Source: Bacillota bacterium (GTDB lineage: Bacteria; Bacillota; Clostridia; DSM-8532). From it: 64,000 bases of DNA. The notes under the pieces were generated by a model. It saw only the letters and a program-made list of their open reading frames with translations, ran no database searches and was not told the DNA's origin. The stretch's first letter is position 1. Every line of letters starts with the position of its first letter. A program made the position numbers and the translations under genes. Where the stretch lies: positions 1 through 64,000 of the forward strand of contig JAEYOK010000014.1 of the NCBI GenBank assembly GCA_023411795.1. Reading direction: 5' to 3'. Positions 26,613 to 36,033 of this stretch are shown one piece after another.

Positions 26613-27203
26613 CTATATGCTTTCATACAAGCCTTTCACTTTTCTCTTAAGTTCCCCCAAACTACCGTTGTTTTCTATAACTTCATGGGCGAGTTCTTTA
26701 TACTCTTCCTGTGTAAGCTGGGAGTTTATACGATTTTCGGCATCTTCACGGCTTATACCGCTTCGTTCCATTACTCTTTTGATTCGTAATTCATCATGGC
26801 TGGTAACCACCCATACTCTGTCCACTATATCCAAAAAGCCTCGTTTAACAGGAATAGGCACATCAAGCACCACTATTCCGTCATAGGCTGAGGCTTTTAA
26901 TGATTTAACATTCTCTTCTATTTCATTAACTACCTCTTTATGAATTATTCTCTCGAGCTCCAACTTTTTTTCTTCCGAAGAAAATACGATTTTCGCAAGC
27001 TTGCTTCTATCAAGGGTGTCGTCAATGTTAAAAACGCTGTCACCAAAAGATTTTTTTATTTCCATCCATGCAGGCTTATGTGGTTGAACAACACTTCTTG
27101 AAATTTGGTCCGCATCAATGACTATAGCCCCAAAATCTTGCAGAATCTTTGATACAGATGATTTTCCCGCTCCAATTCCACCGGTTACACCAATAATCAT
27201 CAT
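26613..27203 (-). CDS. coaE: Dephospho-CoA kinase
   Basis: A 196-residue P-loop kinase that phosphorylates the 3'-hydroxyl of dephospho-CoA, the last step of coenzyme A synthesis. Walker A is GVTGGIGAGKSSVSK (about 5-19), followed by DADQISRSVV and the lid and substrate region DVPIPVKRGFLDIVDRVWVV. The start is ATGATG at 27203/27200, with GGAG about 9 nt upstream. It lies 34 bp behind polA, an arrangement common in Firmicutes, and is probably co-transcribed with it. Confidence 0.95.
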   Translation of the reverse strand: MMIIGVTGGIGAGKSSVSKILQDFGAIVIDADQISRSVVQPHKPAWMEIKKSFGDSVFNIDDTLDRSKLAKIVFSSEEKKLELERIIHKEVVNEIEENVKSLKASAYDGIVVLDVPIPVKRGFLDIVDRVWVVTSHDELRIKRVMERSGISREDAENRINSQLTQEEYKELAHEVIENNGSLGELKRKVKGLYESI

Positions 27204-27237
27204 ACAAATACACTCCAGCCCTTATGCTCTTTATTGA

Positions 27238-29937
27238 TTATTTTGCATCAAACCAGGTAGCACCGGTTGAGACATCTGCAATTAACGGTACCACCATATT
27301 AACGGCTGATTCCATATTGGTTCGTACAATCTCCTTAACCTGTTCCAGTTCGTCGAAAGCCGTTTCCACGATTAATTCGTCATGTACCTGTAAAATTAAT
27401 CGCGACTTAAGGCCTTCTTTCTTTAACTGCTTCCATACCTTAACCATAGCTATCTTTATAATGTCTGCGGCGCTGCCTTGAATAGGTGTATTCATGGCTA
27501 TCCTTTTACCGAAGGCACGAACTTGGAAATTGGGAGATTTTAATTCCGGAATATAGCGAACCCTGTGTAGCATTGTTTCTACAAAACCTTTTTCCTGAGC
27601 AGTAGTTACGGTATCGCTCATATATTGTTTAACTTTTGGGTAGGTGGAAAGATATTGCTCGATATAACGTGCTGCTTCCTTCTTAGTAACTCCAATATCC
27701 TTTGCTAATGAAAAATCTCCGATTCCGTAGATAATACCAAAGTTGACAGCCTTGGCACTTCTTCGCATGTCAGAGGTGACCTGGTCAATAGGTACATTGA
27801 AAACCTGGGATGCCGTTAATGTATGAATATCCATTTCTTGTGCAAATGCCTTTTTAAGCATCTCATCCCCTGTAATATGGGCTAAAACTCTTAGTTCTAT
27901 CTGAGAGTAGTCGGCATCTACAAAAACAAAACCATCTTCGGGTATGAATGCCTGCCTTATTTCCCTGCCCAGCTCGGTTCGTATGGGTATGTTCTGAAGA
28001 TTAGGCTCAGTGCTTGATATCCTTCCGGTAGAGGTCACGGTCTGATTGAAGCTGGAATGGATACGGCCCGTGTCATGGTTAATTACCTTAACCAAACCTT
28101 CGGCATATGTGGATTTTAACTTGGTTAGCTGTCGATATTCCAATATGCATGGGATAATTTCATGGGTATCGGATATCTCATTCAAGGTTTCAGCATCGGT
28201 TGAATATCCGGTTTTAGTCTTTTTAGATGCTTTAAGCCCCATCTTTTCAAATAGAATCACTCCAAGTTGTTTGGGAGAATTTATATTGAATTCCTCACAA
28301 GCCAGTAAATAAATAGTTTGCTCCAAAGAACGAATCCTGTGTTCAAGACGTTTGCCATAATCTTCTAAAATCTTCTGGTCCACCTTAAAACCATAGTACT
28401 CCATACTTCCTAAAACAAGAGCTAATGGCTGCTCAACATCAAAGTAAAGATCGTTTTGTTTACTATTTTCTAAGATTTCCTTCTGCTTTTCATAAACAGG
28501 TTTGAGGGTTGATAATGAGCAACTTAAAAATTCCAAATATTTATCAGATTCAGACTCCATAGTAATCTGCTTATCCTTGCGCTTCATTCCCACCGTAGTT
28601 TCTATTTCAATGGCTAAATACTTCTTTGCCAGAGCCGGAACAGAATAATCGGCTGCTAACGCATCGATAAGGTATTCGGCAAGCATAATGTCATAAAATT
28701 TAAAAGTAATATCAATATTTTGGTATAGAGCCCAGGTGTAAAGCTCTTTGATATTATGGGTAATAACAGTTATGAAACTGCTCTCAAAAATCGGCTTCAA
28801 GGCTTTTGCCAAATAGCTCTCCTCTATACTGTCAACATAGAAACCTTTGTCACCTACGCTAAAGCTTAATGCCTGAAGATGCCCTCCTACTTTATCTGTC
28901 TTTAAAAACAAAGGCAACAGTGAGATAATTGTTTTGTTATTCTCCAATGTATCCCGGAATAATTCGGATATGGCCTCATTGAGCCTATCTAAATTCTCAA
29001 TATGCTCACAGCAAATTACTGCATTATCAGATGGCGCTTTATTTTCAGACTCACCGTTTTCCAGATTCATCTTTTTAATTAAGGAGTTGAATTCCAAATC
29101 GTTAAATAACTTAAAAAGCTCTTCTTTGTTAATATCAGTACGTTTAAACTCTGTAATCCCGGAGAGTCCGTCACTGTGCCTTAAAATCGTTCCTAATTCC
29201 CGGCTTAGATAGGCCAAATCCTTACATTCCACAAGGTTTTCCTTTAGCTTCACCTTTGTGATGGATGAAATATTCTCATAAAGATTATCAATACTTCCAT
29301 ATTCTTTAATCAGTTCAAGGGCTGTCTTTTCGCCAACCCCCTTTACTCCGGGAATATTGTCTGAGGCATCTCCCATAAGGGCTTTTAATTCAATCATACT
29401 CTTAGGTTCGATTCCGTATTTTTGAAATACCTCTTCGGGAGTATACCTGGTTGTAGTTGTCGTGCCCTTGGAGGTAGTGGGTATTATAACCGTCACCTTA
29501 TCATCAACAAGCTGAAGAGCATCCCGGTCTCCGGTTAATACGGAAACATTCATACCGTTTGTTTCAGCCTGCTTTGAATAGATTCCTATGAGGTCATCGG
29601 CTTCAAGGCCTTCTTTTTCAATTATTGCAATATTCATCGCCTTTAGAATCTGCTTAGCAATGGGAAGCTGAATAGCCAGCTCATCGGGCATTCCCTTTCG
29701 CGTCCCCTTATAGTCTTCATACATATAATGTCGAAATGTTTTTGCCTTAAGATCAAAGGCGACAGCTAAATAATCCGGTTGTTCCTCTTCTATATATTTA
29801 TTCAAAATATTGATAAAACCAAAGACTGCGTTGGTAGGTGTTCCATCGGCCCTGGTCAGCATTCTCGGCCCTTTAATCGCATAAAAAGCTCTGTTTAAAA
29901 TGCTGTTCCCATCAATTATCAATAATTTATCGATCAT
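27238..29937 (-). CDS. polA: DNA polymerase I
   Basis: An 899-residue family A polymerase. The 5'-nuclease domain spans about 1-290 (LIIDGNSILNRAFYAI at the start, GVKGVGEKTALELIKEYGS helix-hairpin near 190-210). A 3'-5' exonuclease-like domain spans about 310-500 and the polymerase domain about 510-899, with motif A DADYSQIELRVLAH, motif B RRSAKAVNFGIIYG and motif C LQVHDELIVE. The DxE motif of proofreading exonucleases is not visible in the middle domain, so proofreading is probably absent, as in Bacillus-type enzymes. AGGAGG precedes ATG 29937. coaE follows. Confidence 0.96.
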   Translation of the reverse strand: MIDKLLIIDGNSILNRAFYAIKGPRMLTRADGTPTNAVFGFINILNKYIEEEQPDYLAVAFDLKAKTFRHYMYEDYKGTRKGMPDELAIQLPIAKQILKAMNIAIIEKEGLEADDLIGIYSKQAETNGMNVSVLTGDRDALQLVDDKVTVIIPTTSKGTTTTTRYTPEEVFQKYGIEPKSMIELKALMGDASDNIPGVKGVGEKTALELIKEYGSIDNLYENISSITKVKLKENLVECKDLAYLSRELGTILRHSDGLSGITEFKRTDINKEELFKLFNDLEFNSLIKKMNLENGESENKAPSDNAVICCEHIENLDRLNEAISELFRDTLENNKTIISLLPLFLKTDKVGGHLQALSFSVGDKGFYVDSIEESYLAKALKPIFESSFITVITHNIKELYTWALYQNIDITFKFYDIMLAEYLIDALAADYSVPALAKKYLAIEIETTVGMKRKDKQITMESESDKYLEFLSCSLSTLKPVYEKQKEILENSKQNDLYFDVEQPLALVLGSMEYYGFKVDQKILEDYGKRLEHRIRSLEQTIYLLACEEFNINSPKQLGVILFEKMGLKASKKTKTGYSTDAETLNEISDTHEIIPCILEYRQLTKLKSTYAEGLVKVINHDTGRIHSSFNQTVTSTGRISSTEPNLQNIPIRTELGREIRQAFIPEDGFVFVDADYSQIELRVLAHITGDEMLKKAFAQEMDIHTLTASQVFNVPIDQVTSDMRRSAKAVNFGIIYGIGDFSLAKDIGVTKKEAARYIEQYLSTYPKVKQYMSDTVTTAQEKGFVETMLHRVRYIPELKSPNFQVRAFGKRIAMNTPIQGSAADIIKIAMVKVWKQLKKEGLKSRLILQVHDELIVETAFDELEQVKEIVRTNMESAVNMVVPLIADVSTGATWFDAK

Positions 29938-30093
29938 TTATTATTCCTCCTGAGACTTGGTGCAACTTGTACATTAATATTGTATAATAATCATGTATTT
30001 TAATCCATTAAAGATTTACCTTGTTTTTATTACGGAAAAAAAGGGATATAATAAGCTACATTGAATGTTAACATTAGTTTCCAGGAGTTGTAT

Positions 30094-31491
30094 ATGAAGA
30101 AATTCTTTAAAAAATGTCGTATTGGCATTTCTATAATAGTAACAAAATTGACGGTATTTGGGCTTCGGCTTTTAGGAAGAGGCGGGACCAGTCTGCCGGG
30201 AAAAATCGCTCTTAAGATTTGCCCGGAGCTTTTTTCCGAGGTATCGGACCGTTTCAGAATAATAATGATTACCGGTACTAACGGCAAAACAACAACCTCG
30301 CGAATTGTAGCAGGTATGCTTGATCAGGCCGGTATCAAATTCGTTACCAATAAGTCAGGCGCAAATTTATCCAGCGGACTGGCAACAACAATAATCAGTG
30401 CCCTTACACTATTTGGTAAGCCATTAGTCAGAACTGCACTTCTGGAAACCGACGAAGCAGCTTTTAGAACCATAGCCCCCAAGCTTAAGCCCGAATTAGT
30501 CATTGTTACTAATTTTTTCAGGGATCAGCTTGACCGTTTCGGGGAGCTATATACTACACTAAACAACGTCAGGGAAGGTATCAAAGGCACTCCTGATACT
30601 AAGCTTATTTTGAATGCCGATGACTCCCTATGTGCGTCATTAGGTCAAGATATCCCTAATCAGGTGATTTATTTCGGATTGGGTGATGAGGTCTATCCGG
30701 ATGATTATTTAAAAGCTAATACAGATGCTGCTTTCTGTATTAACTGCAAATCCCGATATAATTATCTTTCTAAATCCTTTGGCCACCTGGGACATTTCCA
30801 ATGTCCCTCCTGCGGCTATGAAAGGCCGATGGCACAGGTTGAATGCACCCAGGTTCTAGAATATGACAATTTAAGCTCTACCATTGAAATACAGATGCCA
30901 TCCGGTAAAGTAGCCGTCAAGCTCGCCTTACCCGGTCTATATAATATTTATAACGCTCTTGCGGGTACTGCTGTCGGCCATATTTTTGAGCTCCATGAAA
31001 ATGATATAGTCCATGTTTTAGAAGGCTTTGAATGCGGTTTTGGAAGAATGGAATCCCTTGAAGTGGAAGAGCGTAACCTTAGAATGATTCTGGTTAAGAA
31101 CCCCACAGGGTTCAATCAAGTGCTTAAATACCTGCTGACTCAAAACGATAATTGTGTGGTTTCACTTGTAATAAATGATAAGCTGGCTGACGGCACCGAT
31201 ATATCATGGCTCTGGGATGTGGATTTTGAGATTTTGTCATTTATGATGAACAAGGTCCGTAGGTTTTTTGTTTCGGGTATCCGTGCCGAGGATATGGCAG
31301 TAAGGTTGAAATATGCCGGTATTCCACCCGAAAACATCATTATTGAGCATGAAAATGATAAGTTGATAAGTAAAATGGTCGAGTCTTCAGAGAAAAATGA
31401 GACCCTCTATCTGCTTCCCACATATACCGCTATGCTTGATATTCGTAAATTCCTTAAAGAGAAATATAATCTGAAAGAATTCTGGGAATAG
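30094..31491 (+). CDS. murT: Lipid II isoglutaminyl synthase, Mur ligase subunit MurT
   Basis: A 465-residue Mur-ligase-like subunit that, with GatD, amidates the alpha-carboxyl of D-Glu in lipid II. The ATP loop is TGTNGKTTT (60-68). A four-cysteine zinc ribbon is inserted in the central domain (C215, C218, C237, C240), typical of MurT. The C-terminal DUF1727 domain follows. The N-terminal ~25 residues are hydrophobic and basic, perhaps for membrane association. ATG 30094 has AGGAG 6 nt upstream. gatD follows after 36 bp. Confidence 0.94.
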   Translation: MKKFFKKCRIGISIIVTKLTVFGLRLLGRGGTSLPGKIALKICPELFSEVSDRFRIIMITGTNGKTTTSRIVAGMLDQAGIKFVTNKSGANLSSGLATTIISALTLFGKPLVRTALLETDEAAFRTIAPKLKPELVIVTNFFRDQLDRFGELYTTLNNVREGIKGTPDTKLILNADDSLCASLGQDIPNQVIYFGLGDEVYPDDYLKANTDAAFCINCKSRYNYLSKSFGHLGHFQCPSCGYERPMAQVECTQVLEYDNLSSTIEIQMPSGKVAVKLALPGLYNIYNALAGTAVGHIFELHENDIVHVLEGFECGFGRMESLEVEERNLRMILVKNPTGFNQVLKYLLTQNDNCVVSLVINDKLADGTDISWLWDVDFEILSFMMNKVRRFFVSGIRAEDMAVRLKYAGIPPENIIIEHENDKLISKMVESSEKNETLYLLPTYTAMLDIRKFLKEKYNLKEFWE

Positions 31492-31527
31492 TATATTGTT
31501 TATACATTAGAAGGGAATATATTCATT

Positions 31528-32274
31528 ATGTACGAGTTAAACATATGTCATCTTTATCCTGATTTATTGAATCTATATGGTGACAGGGGAAATATAATAA
31601 GCCTCTCTAAACGTTGTCAATGGCGTGATATTGAAGTCAAAGTACATGACATATCTATTAATGATACCTTCCGCTCCGATGATTATGACATTATATTCAT
31701 GGGCGGCGGCCAAGACTATGAGCAGGTCATACTTCAGGATGATTTAATGAATGGTAAGCGCCAGAGCATTATTGAAGCCGTTGAGGCAGGAAAGGTTTTT
31801 CTTGGTATTTGTGGAGGCTTTCAGCTCCTTGGCAAATACTATAGAACCCATACAGGAAACGATATAGAATGTATCGGTGCTCTTAATTTGTGGACCCACG
31901 GAGGGGAGACCCGCCTAATAGGTAACCTTGTTTATGAGGTTGATTTTCTTAAAGCTAATAATAATACCGGCTATGTTGTAGGATTTGAGAATCACTCTGG
32001 AAAAACCTATTTAGGTGAAGGTGTGAAGCCATTAGGCAAAGTTATTAAAGGCTTCGGTAATAATGGTGAGGATGGCTTTGAGGGGGCTGTTTATAAAAAC
32101 ACATTCTGTTCCTATTCCCATGGCAGCCTGTTGCCAAAAAACCCCGCCCTTGCCGATCATTTGATAATGTTGGCTCTTTTAAATAAATATCCTGATTTTC
32201 AAGGGCTTGCACCTATTGACGATACTTTAGAAAACCTTGCACATGATTCGCTTATTAAGAGATTTACAGAATAG
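31528..32274 (+). CDS. gatD: Lipid II isoglutaminyl synthase, glutamine amidotransferase subunit GatD
   Basis: A 248-residue class I (triad) glutamine amidotransferase of the CobB/CobQ-like type. It supplies ammonia from glutamine to MurT. The nucleophile is Cys95 in FLGICGGFQLLG, and the catalytic His is in YSHGSLLPKNP (about residue 192). GGQDYEQVI, in the loop before it, is conserved in GatD. It forms an operon with murT and is followed by a convergent epimerase gene. Confidence 0.94.
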   Translation: MYELNICHLYPDLLNLYGDRGNIISLSKRCQWRDIEVKVHDISINDTFRSDDYDIIFMGGGQDYEQVILQDDLMNGKRQSIIEAVEAGKVFLGICGGFQLLGKYYRTHTGNDIECIGALNLWTHGGETRLIGNLVYEVDFLKANNNTGYVVGFENHSGKTYLGEGVKPLGKVIKGFGNNGEDGFEGAVYKNTFCSYSHGSLLPKNPALADHLIMLALLNKYPDFQGLAPIDDTLENLAHDSLIKRFTE

Positions 32275-32324
32275 GAATTATATAGTTTTAACAGTAAGGT
32301 AGTAATTAGTGCCGCGTCTCCTGA

Positions 32325-33203
32325 TTACTTTAAGATCTCTATAATTTGTTTGCATGAGAAAATCTTCCCTTTTGAAAGTACCTGAATACACGGTTTCTTG
32401 CTAAAATCCCCGTCAGTATCATACAAATCGGGCAAGCCAAACCATGGTTCTATACAAACAAATTTGACTTCCCCAGGAATGGACCATAACACAGTAACCG
32501 GGAATCCATCAATACCTATGCGAACCTCTTTTCCCGAATCATTTTCGATAATGGACACATGGTTTGATTTTATATTTTCCAATGCTAAGCTACCATTAAT
32601 AAACAACTTATTATTTAAAGGAATGGTTCTTTGCCTCTCAAAATAAACTTTCTTTTCACCGCTTAATAATCCGGATTCATTGCATTTAACCTCAACGGGT
32701 GTTTCCTCTGTTTCGAAAACGATACTATAATCCTCAGGCCTATGTTTTACATCGAAAGGAATCATATATCCCGTATGGTAACCTATACTAAAATACATTT
32801 CTTCATCGCTTACATTTTCGACCTCAAAAGCCTGGATGAGCTTTTCATTTTCAAGTTTAAAAATTGTATATAGGCGAAAATAATATGGATATTTTTCTCT
32901 GGTTTCATTATTGTCCGAGAATAAGAAGGTGATGGAAGTATCATTACTCTCTAATACGCTATGGTTATAATCCCGGGCAAACCCGTGTAATTCTGACTTA
33001 TATTTTTGACCCTTGAGAGTATATTGGTTCTCTTTTAGTCTTCCGCAATGGGGAAACAGTACAGGTGCTCTTCTTGGCCAACATTCTTTGTCGCCTTGCC
33101 ATAAATGTTCAGCACCGTCTCTTTTGTCTTCGATAGACCAAAGCTCAGCACCAACGCTGTTTATTTGAACCCTTAATACATCATTTTCTATGGTGTAAAT
33201 CAT
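32325..33203 (-). CDS. Aldose 1-epimerase family protein (LacX-like)
   Basis: A 292-residue beta-sandwich mutarotase-family protein (GalM/YeaD superfamily). The recognisable points are PVLFPHCGRLKENQY (catalytic Arg region), LHGFARDY (catalytic His), SIGYHTGYMIPF (second His) and, near the end, FVCIEPWFGLPD with the catalytic Glu. It fits the LacX branch, which often sits in galactose or tagatose operons. It is last in the seven-gene operon from manA to here, 40 bp after the aldolase. It would interconvert anomers of the imported sugar; the exact sugar is unknown. Confidence 0.85.
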   Translation of the reverse strand: MIYTIENDVLRVQINSVGAELWSIEDKRDGAEHLWQGDKECWPRRAPVLFPHCGRLKENQYTLKGQKYKSELHGFARDYNHSVLESNDTSITFLFSDNNETREKYPYYFRLYTIFKLENEKLIQAFEVENVSDEEMYFSIGYHTGYMIPFDVKHRPEDYSIVFETEETPVEVKCNESGLLSGEKKVYFERQRTIPLNNKLFINGSLALENIKSNHVSIIENDSGKEVRIGIDGFPVTVLWSIPGEVKFVCIEPWFGLPDLYDTDGDFSKKPCIQVLSKGKIFSCKQIIEILK

Positions 33204-33243
33204 AATTTACCCTTCCATTCTCAATGCCTTAATCTATCCGGTC

Positions 33244-34401
33244 CTATTTCATTTTTTTATATCTGTCAGCCATTTCTTCAAGACTTATCTGTTCGATTTT
33301 TGGTGCACGTCCATAGGATCCAAACTCAACAATTAAAGTGCCCACAACTTCCTTCACGCCTCTTTTAATACAATCAACAATATCTTGAATATCCTTATCG
33401 ACAATATTATTTTCAAGAATAAGAAAGCTCATAATCGGCGTAAGATAAACTCGCGGATCAAATTGCTCGGGCTTCTTCTCCATTAATTCCCACACGGCAC
33501 CAATAGAAGGACTATTTTGCTTAACTTTGTTCTTTGTAAAATACTCACGTATATTTCTAGTTATGGCTAACCTGATGTCAGTATCAACATTTATCTTACC
33601 AACACCAAACGGAATAACTGATTTTAATTGATCAATAGGTATTCCATTAGCATTTGAAATATTTCCGCCCATTGCGTTTATCTCATCAACAATATATCCG
33701 GGAACAGTCGATGAGCCATGGGAGACTAATACACCGAAAATCCCCTCATGCTTTAAGTTTTCCATTGAAGCAATTGCAATTTCTTTGCGAATCTTAACCG
33801 CATCTCCTTTTACAGCACCGTGTTTTGTACCATAAGATATAGCAAGGCAATCAACTCCTGTTGACCGAAAGAACTCGCATACCTTCATAGGATTTGTATA
33901 TGTTGACTTCTCAGAAAAAACTTCATCTTCTACCCCTGCTAAAACACCGAGCTCACCTTCTACAGTAACACCTCTTTCGTGGGCATATTTGACAACTTCT
34001 CTGGTAAGCTCAACATTATCATTATACGGAAGATGTGAGCCGTCAATCATAACTGAAGTATACCCCCCGTCAATAGCTGCTTTTACCGATTCAAAATCTT
34101 TACCATGATCCAGGTGCATTACAACCGGTATTGATGAATCAGTTCCAAATTTCTTCACTGCATTGGCTATTCTTCTGGCACCAATTATTTTATCCTCAAT
34201 GGTACCATTCATAAAATCTGCTCGTCCACCCATGAATGCGTTAGCAAGATCGGCACCTTGCAATATAGCAGCTGAACGAAACATTTCGTGAACTTCTATG
34301 ACCGCCTCGGCCTGAGTAATTGTATTTACATTAAATGCCCCGTGTGCAAACCCGTATTTATAAGTTGCCTCTAATAGAGGTCTTAATGGTACTATTGACA
34401 T
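33244..34401 (-). CDS. Class II ketose-bisphosphate aldolase (island paralogue)
   Basis: A 385-residue zinc aldolase related to the one at 25152 but longer by about 75 residues. Motifs: VVMHLDHGKDFESVK, TSVMIDGSHLPYNDNV, TVEGELGVLAGVED, AISYGTKHGAVKG, VLVSHGSSTVPG and KINVDTDIRLA. The insert between GTKHGAVKG and SHGSS and the C-terminal extension separate it from plain FbaA. It is sixth in an operon with PFK-like and TIM-like genes, which points to a ketose bisphosphate (fructose, tagatose or a related sugar). The AGGAAG site precedes ATG 34401. Confidence 0.88.
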   Translation of the reverse strand: MSIVPLRPLLEATYKYGFAHGAFNVNTITQAEAVIEVHEMFRSAAILQGADLANAFMGGRADFMNGTIEDKIIGARRIANAVKKFGTDSSIPVVMHLDHGKDFESVKAAIDGGYTSVMIDGSHLPYNDNVELTREVVKYAHERGVTVEGELGVLAGVEDEVFSEKSTYTNPMKVCEFFRSTGVDCLAISYGTKHGAVKGDAVKIRKEIAIASMENLKHEGIFGVLVSHGSSTVPGYIVDEINAMGGNISNANGIPIDQLKSVIPFGVGKINVDTDIRLAITRNIREYFTKNKVKQNSPSIGAVWELMEKKPEQFDPRVYLTPIMSFLILENNIVDKDIQDIVDCIKRGVKEVVGTLIVEFGSYGRAPKIEQISLEEMADRYKKMK

Positions 34402-34465
34402 ATTCTTTATCTTCCTTTACACATATTTTTTTATTACATAGAATTCTTCGCCGATATAAGTATTT

Positions 34466-34508
34466 GCCGGCCCAGCTTTATAGCATCAAGCCATAAAGCA
34501 AGGCCGGC
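34466..34508. promoter_or_regulatory. Long hairpin between the LarA-like and aldolase genes
   Basis: Arms GCCGGCC / GGCCGGC, then GCTTTAT / ATAAAGC with short internal mismatches, enclose a 7-11 nt loop. On the minus strand the sequence after it is AAATACTTATAT with no T-run, so it is not a classical terminator. It sits in the only long gap (138 bp) of the operon and may stabilise the upstream message or reduce expression of the downstream genes. Confidence 0.5.
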
Positions 34509-34539
34509 TCACACCCCCCTAAATATATCTCGATAATTT

Positions 34540-36012
34540 CTATTTAGAATGGCAGCAATCAACGCCGTAATTACCCTTTTTCTCATCCTTCATGCAAAGA
34601 TGCACAGCACTCATCTTAAATGTTTTTGGCAGCGCCAAAATGTTAGGGTTGGGACCAACATATTTTTTCTTTGCGTCCTCAAGGGCTTCTTCAAAAGTTG
34701 CTCTTGTTTTTAATCCCATGGTGCGCGCAAATCCGGGTTCCTGAGCACCTACTATATAAATAGCTGAAGTATTCATTTCTGCAATATGTCCGCAGCTTAT
34801 CATGGAGAAGGAATGGAATGGATGGAATCCATTGCCGAAACGGTAGTTTCTGATATATTCTTCATTGGTTGCAAACATTTCACCATACCTGTCCATATCA
34901 ACAAGAGTGTTCATGTAATCATGCTGGAACATATTAAATACTTCACGATATCCGGTGAATTTCTCATCATGAAAGTAGCCGTTACAAATAGATGAACATA
35001 TGATTACGCAGTTTTCTTTCATAATTCTTTTATGGCGAATTACCTGTGCTGAAATAGCCTGCATCATCATAATAGGATTAGTCCCCATTCCGTCCGCATA
35101 GTGGAAAGATTGAGGCATTCCAAATACCATAACATCATATTTCTTTTCAGCCCAATGAACATAGGTACGTTTATCGGCAACCTCCCAGGCCAATGGCTGC
35201 ATTTCTTTCGCATATCCGCTGAATATGGCAATCTGCCTTGATTTTGTATCTAAAACTGCATCACAACAGAAGAATTTCTTCCCCATCTTTTCTTCCATAT
35301 GCATACTTATTTCATCGAATTTCGTTCTCATCAATGAATTGGTGCTTACAGGAGTAAAGTCTCCGCGATGCATTACCTCCGGCACATGGTGAGATGCTAT
35401 TGATCTCCAGTGAGTAATCCCGGTAGCGCTATGCTTATAGCCTCCCGAATAACCTCCGTAAGGATTTCCCTGAGTATGACCAATTAGAATTGCCACATCT
35501 GAATCATAAACATATTTGTTCATGAGAACAGGGTCTCCCCGCTTTGTTGTACCCAAATCGATAAGGTGCTCGTAATCTTCGCTGTCGTGGTTAAGAATCT
35601 GCTTGGTATACCAGAACTGGTTGAATATATCCTCGCCAAGTAAATTAAAAATTTCCTGTTTGGTATTCTTGCTGTGTAATCCGTTCGAACAGATTAAAAG
35701 AATATCTTTTTTCTCCACACCGGCTTTATATAGCTCATCAAGAATTATGGGAATTGCTGTTTTACGATGAGAAGTCGGCTGCTCCCCACCCTTAACTCTG
35801 TCAGGAAATATAATGGTTACTTTCGAGCCTTTTTTGGCGAGCTTTGACAACGGTTCCATACCAATGGGATTTAAAATGGACTCTTTAGTAGCCGTATAAA
35901 CGTCCTCAATGTAAGGAGGATCCGGCACTGTTTCTCCGGGAATAAATATATCGGTATTATCCGGTAAATTAGCATCCATGGTGCCATGACCATATTCAAA
36001 AGACAATTTCAT
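34540..36012 (-). CDS. LarA-family nickel-pincer-dependent epimerase/racemase homologue
   Basis: A 490-residue protein of the lactate racemase family (LarA, DUF2088). Residues matching the LarA active site are present at expected spacing: His113 in NGLHSKN, His179 in IGHTQG, Lys193 in SGGYKHSATG (the NPN-binding lysine in LarA) and His208/209 in SIASHH. Family members use a nickel-pincer nucleotide and racemise or epimerise 2-hydroxyacids. LarB, LarC and LarE, which make the cofactor, are not in the window. It sits between TIM-like and aldolase genes, so a sugar-acid-type substrate is likelier than lactate. That is inference. Annotated family members vary in substrate. Confidence 0.82.
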   Translation of the reverse strand: MKLSFEYGHGTMDANLPDNTDIFIPGETVPDPPYIEDVYTATKESILNPIGMEPLSKLAKKGSKVTIIFPDRVKGGEQPTSHRKTAIPIILDELYKAGVEKKDILLICSNGLHSKNTKQEIFNLLGEDIFNQFWYTKQILNHDSEDYEHLIDLGTTKRGDPVLMNKYVYDSDVAILIGHTQGNPYGGYSGGYKHSATGITHWRSIASHHVPEVMHRGDFTPVSTNSLMRTKFDEISMHMEEKMGKKFFCCDAVLDTKSRQIAIFSGYAKEMQPLAWEVADKRTYVHWAEKKYDVMVFGMPQSFHYADGMGTNPIMMMQAISAQVIRHKRIMKENCVIICSSICNGYFHDEKFTGYREVFNMFQHDYMNTLVDMDRYGEMFATNEEYIRNYRFGNGFHPFHSFSMISCGHIAEMNTSAIYIVGAQEPGFARTMGLKTRATFEEALEDAKKKYVGPNPNILALPKTFKMSAVHLCMKDEKKGNYGVDCCHSK

Positions 36013-36033
36013 ATCAAATGCTTCCTTTCTGTT

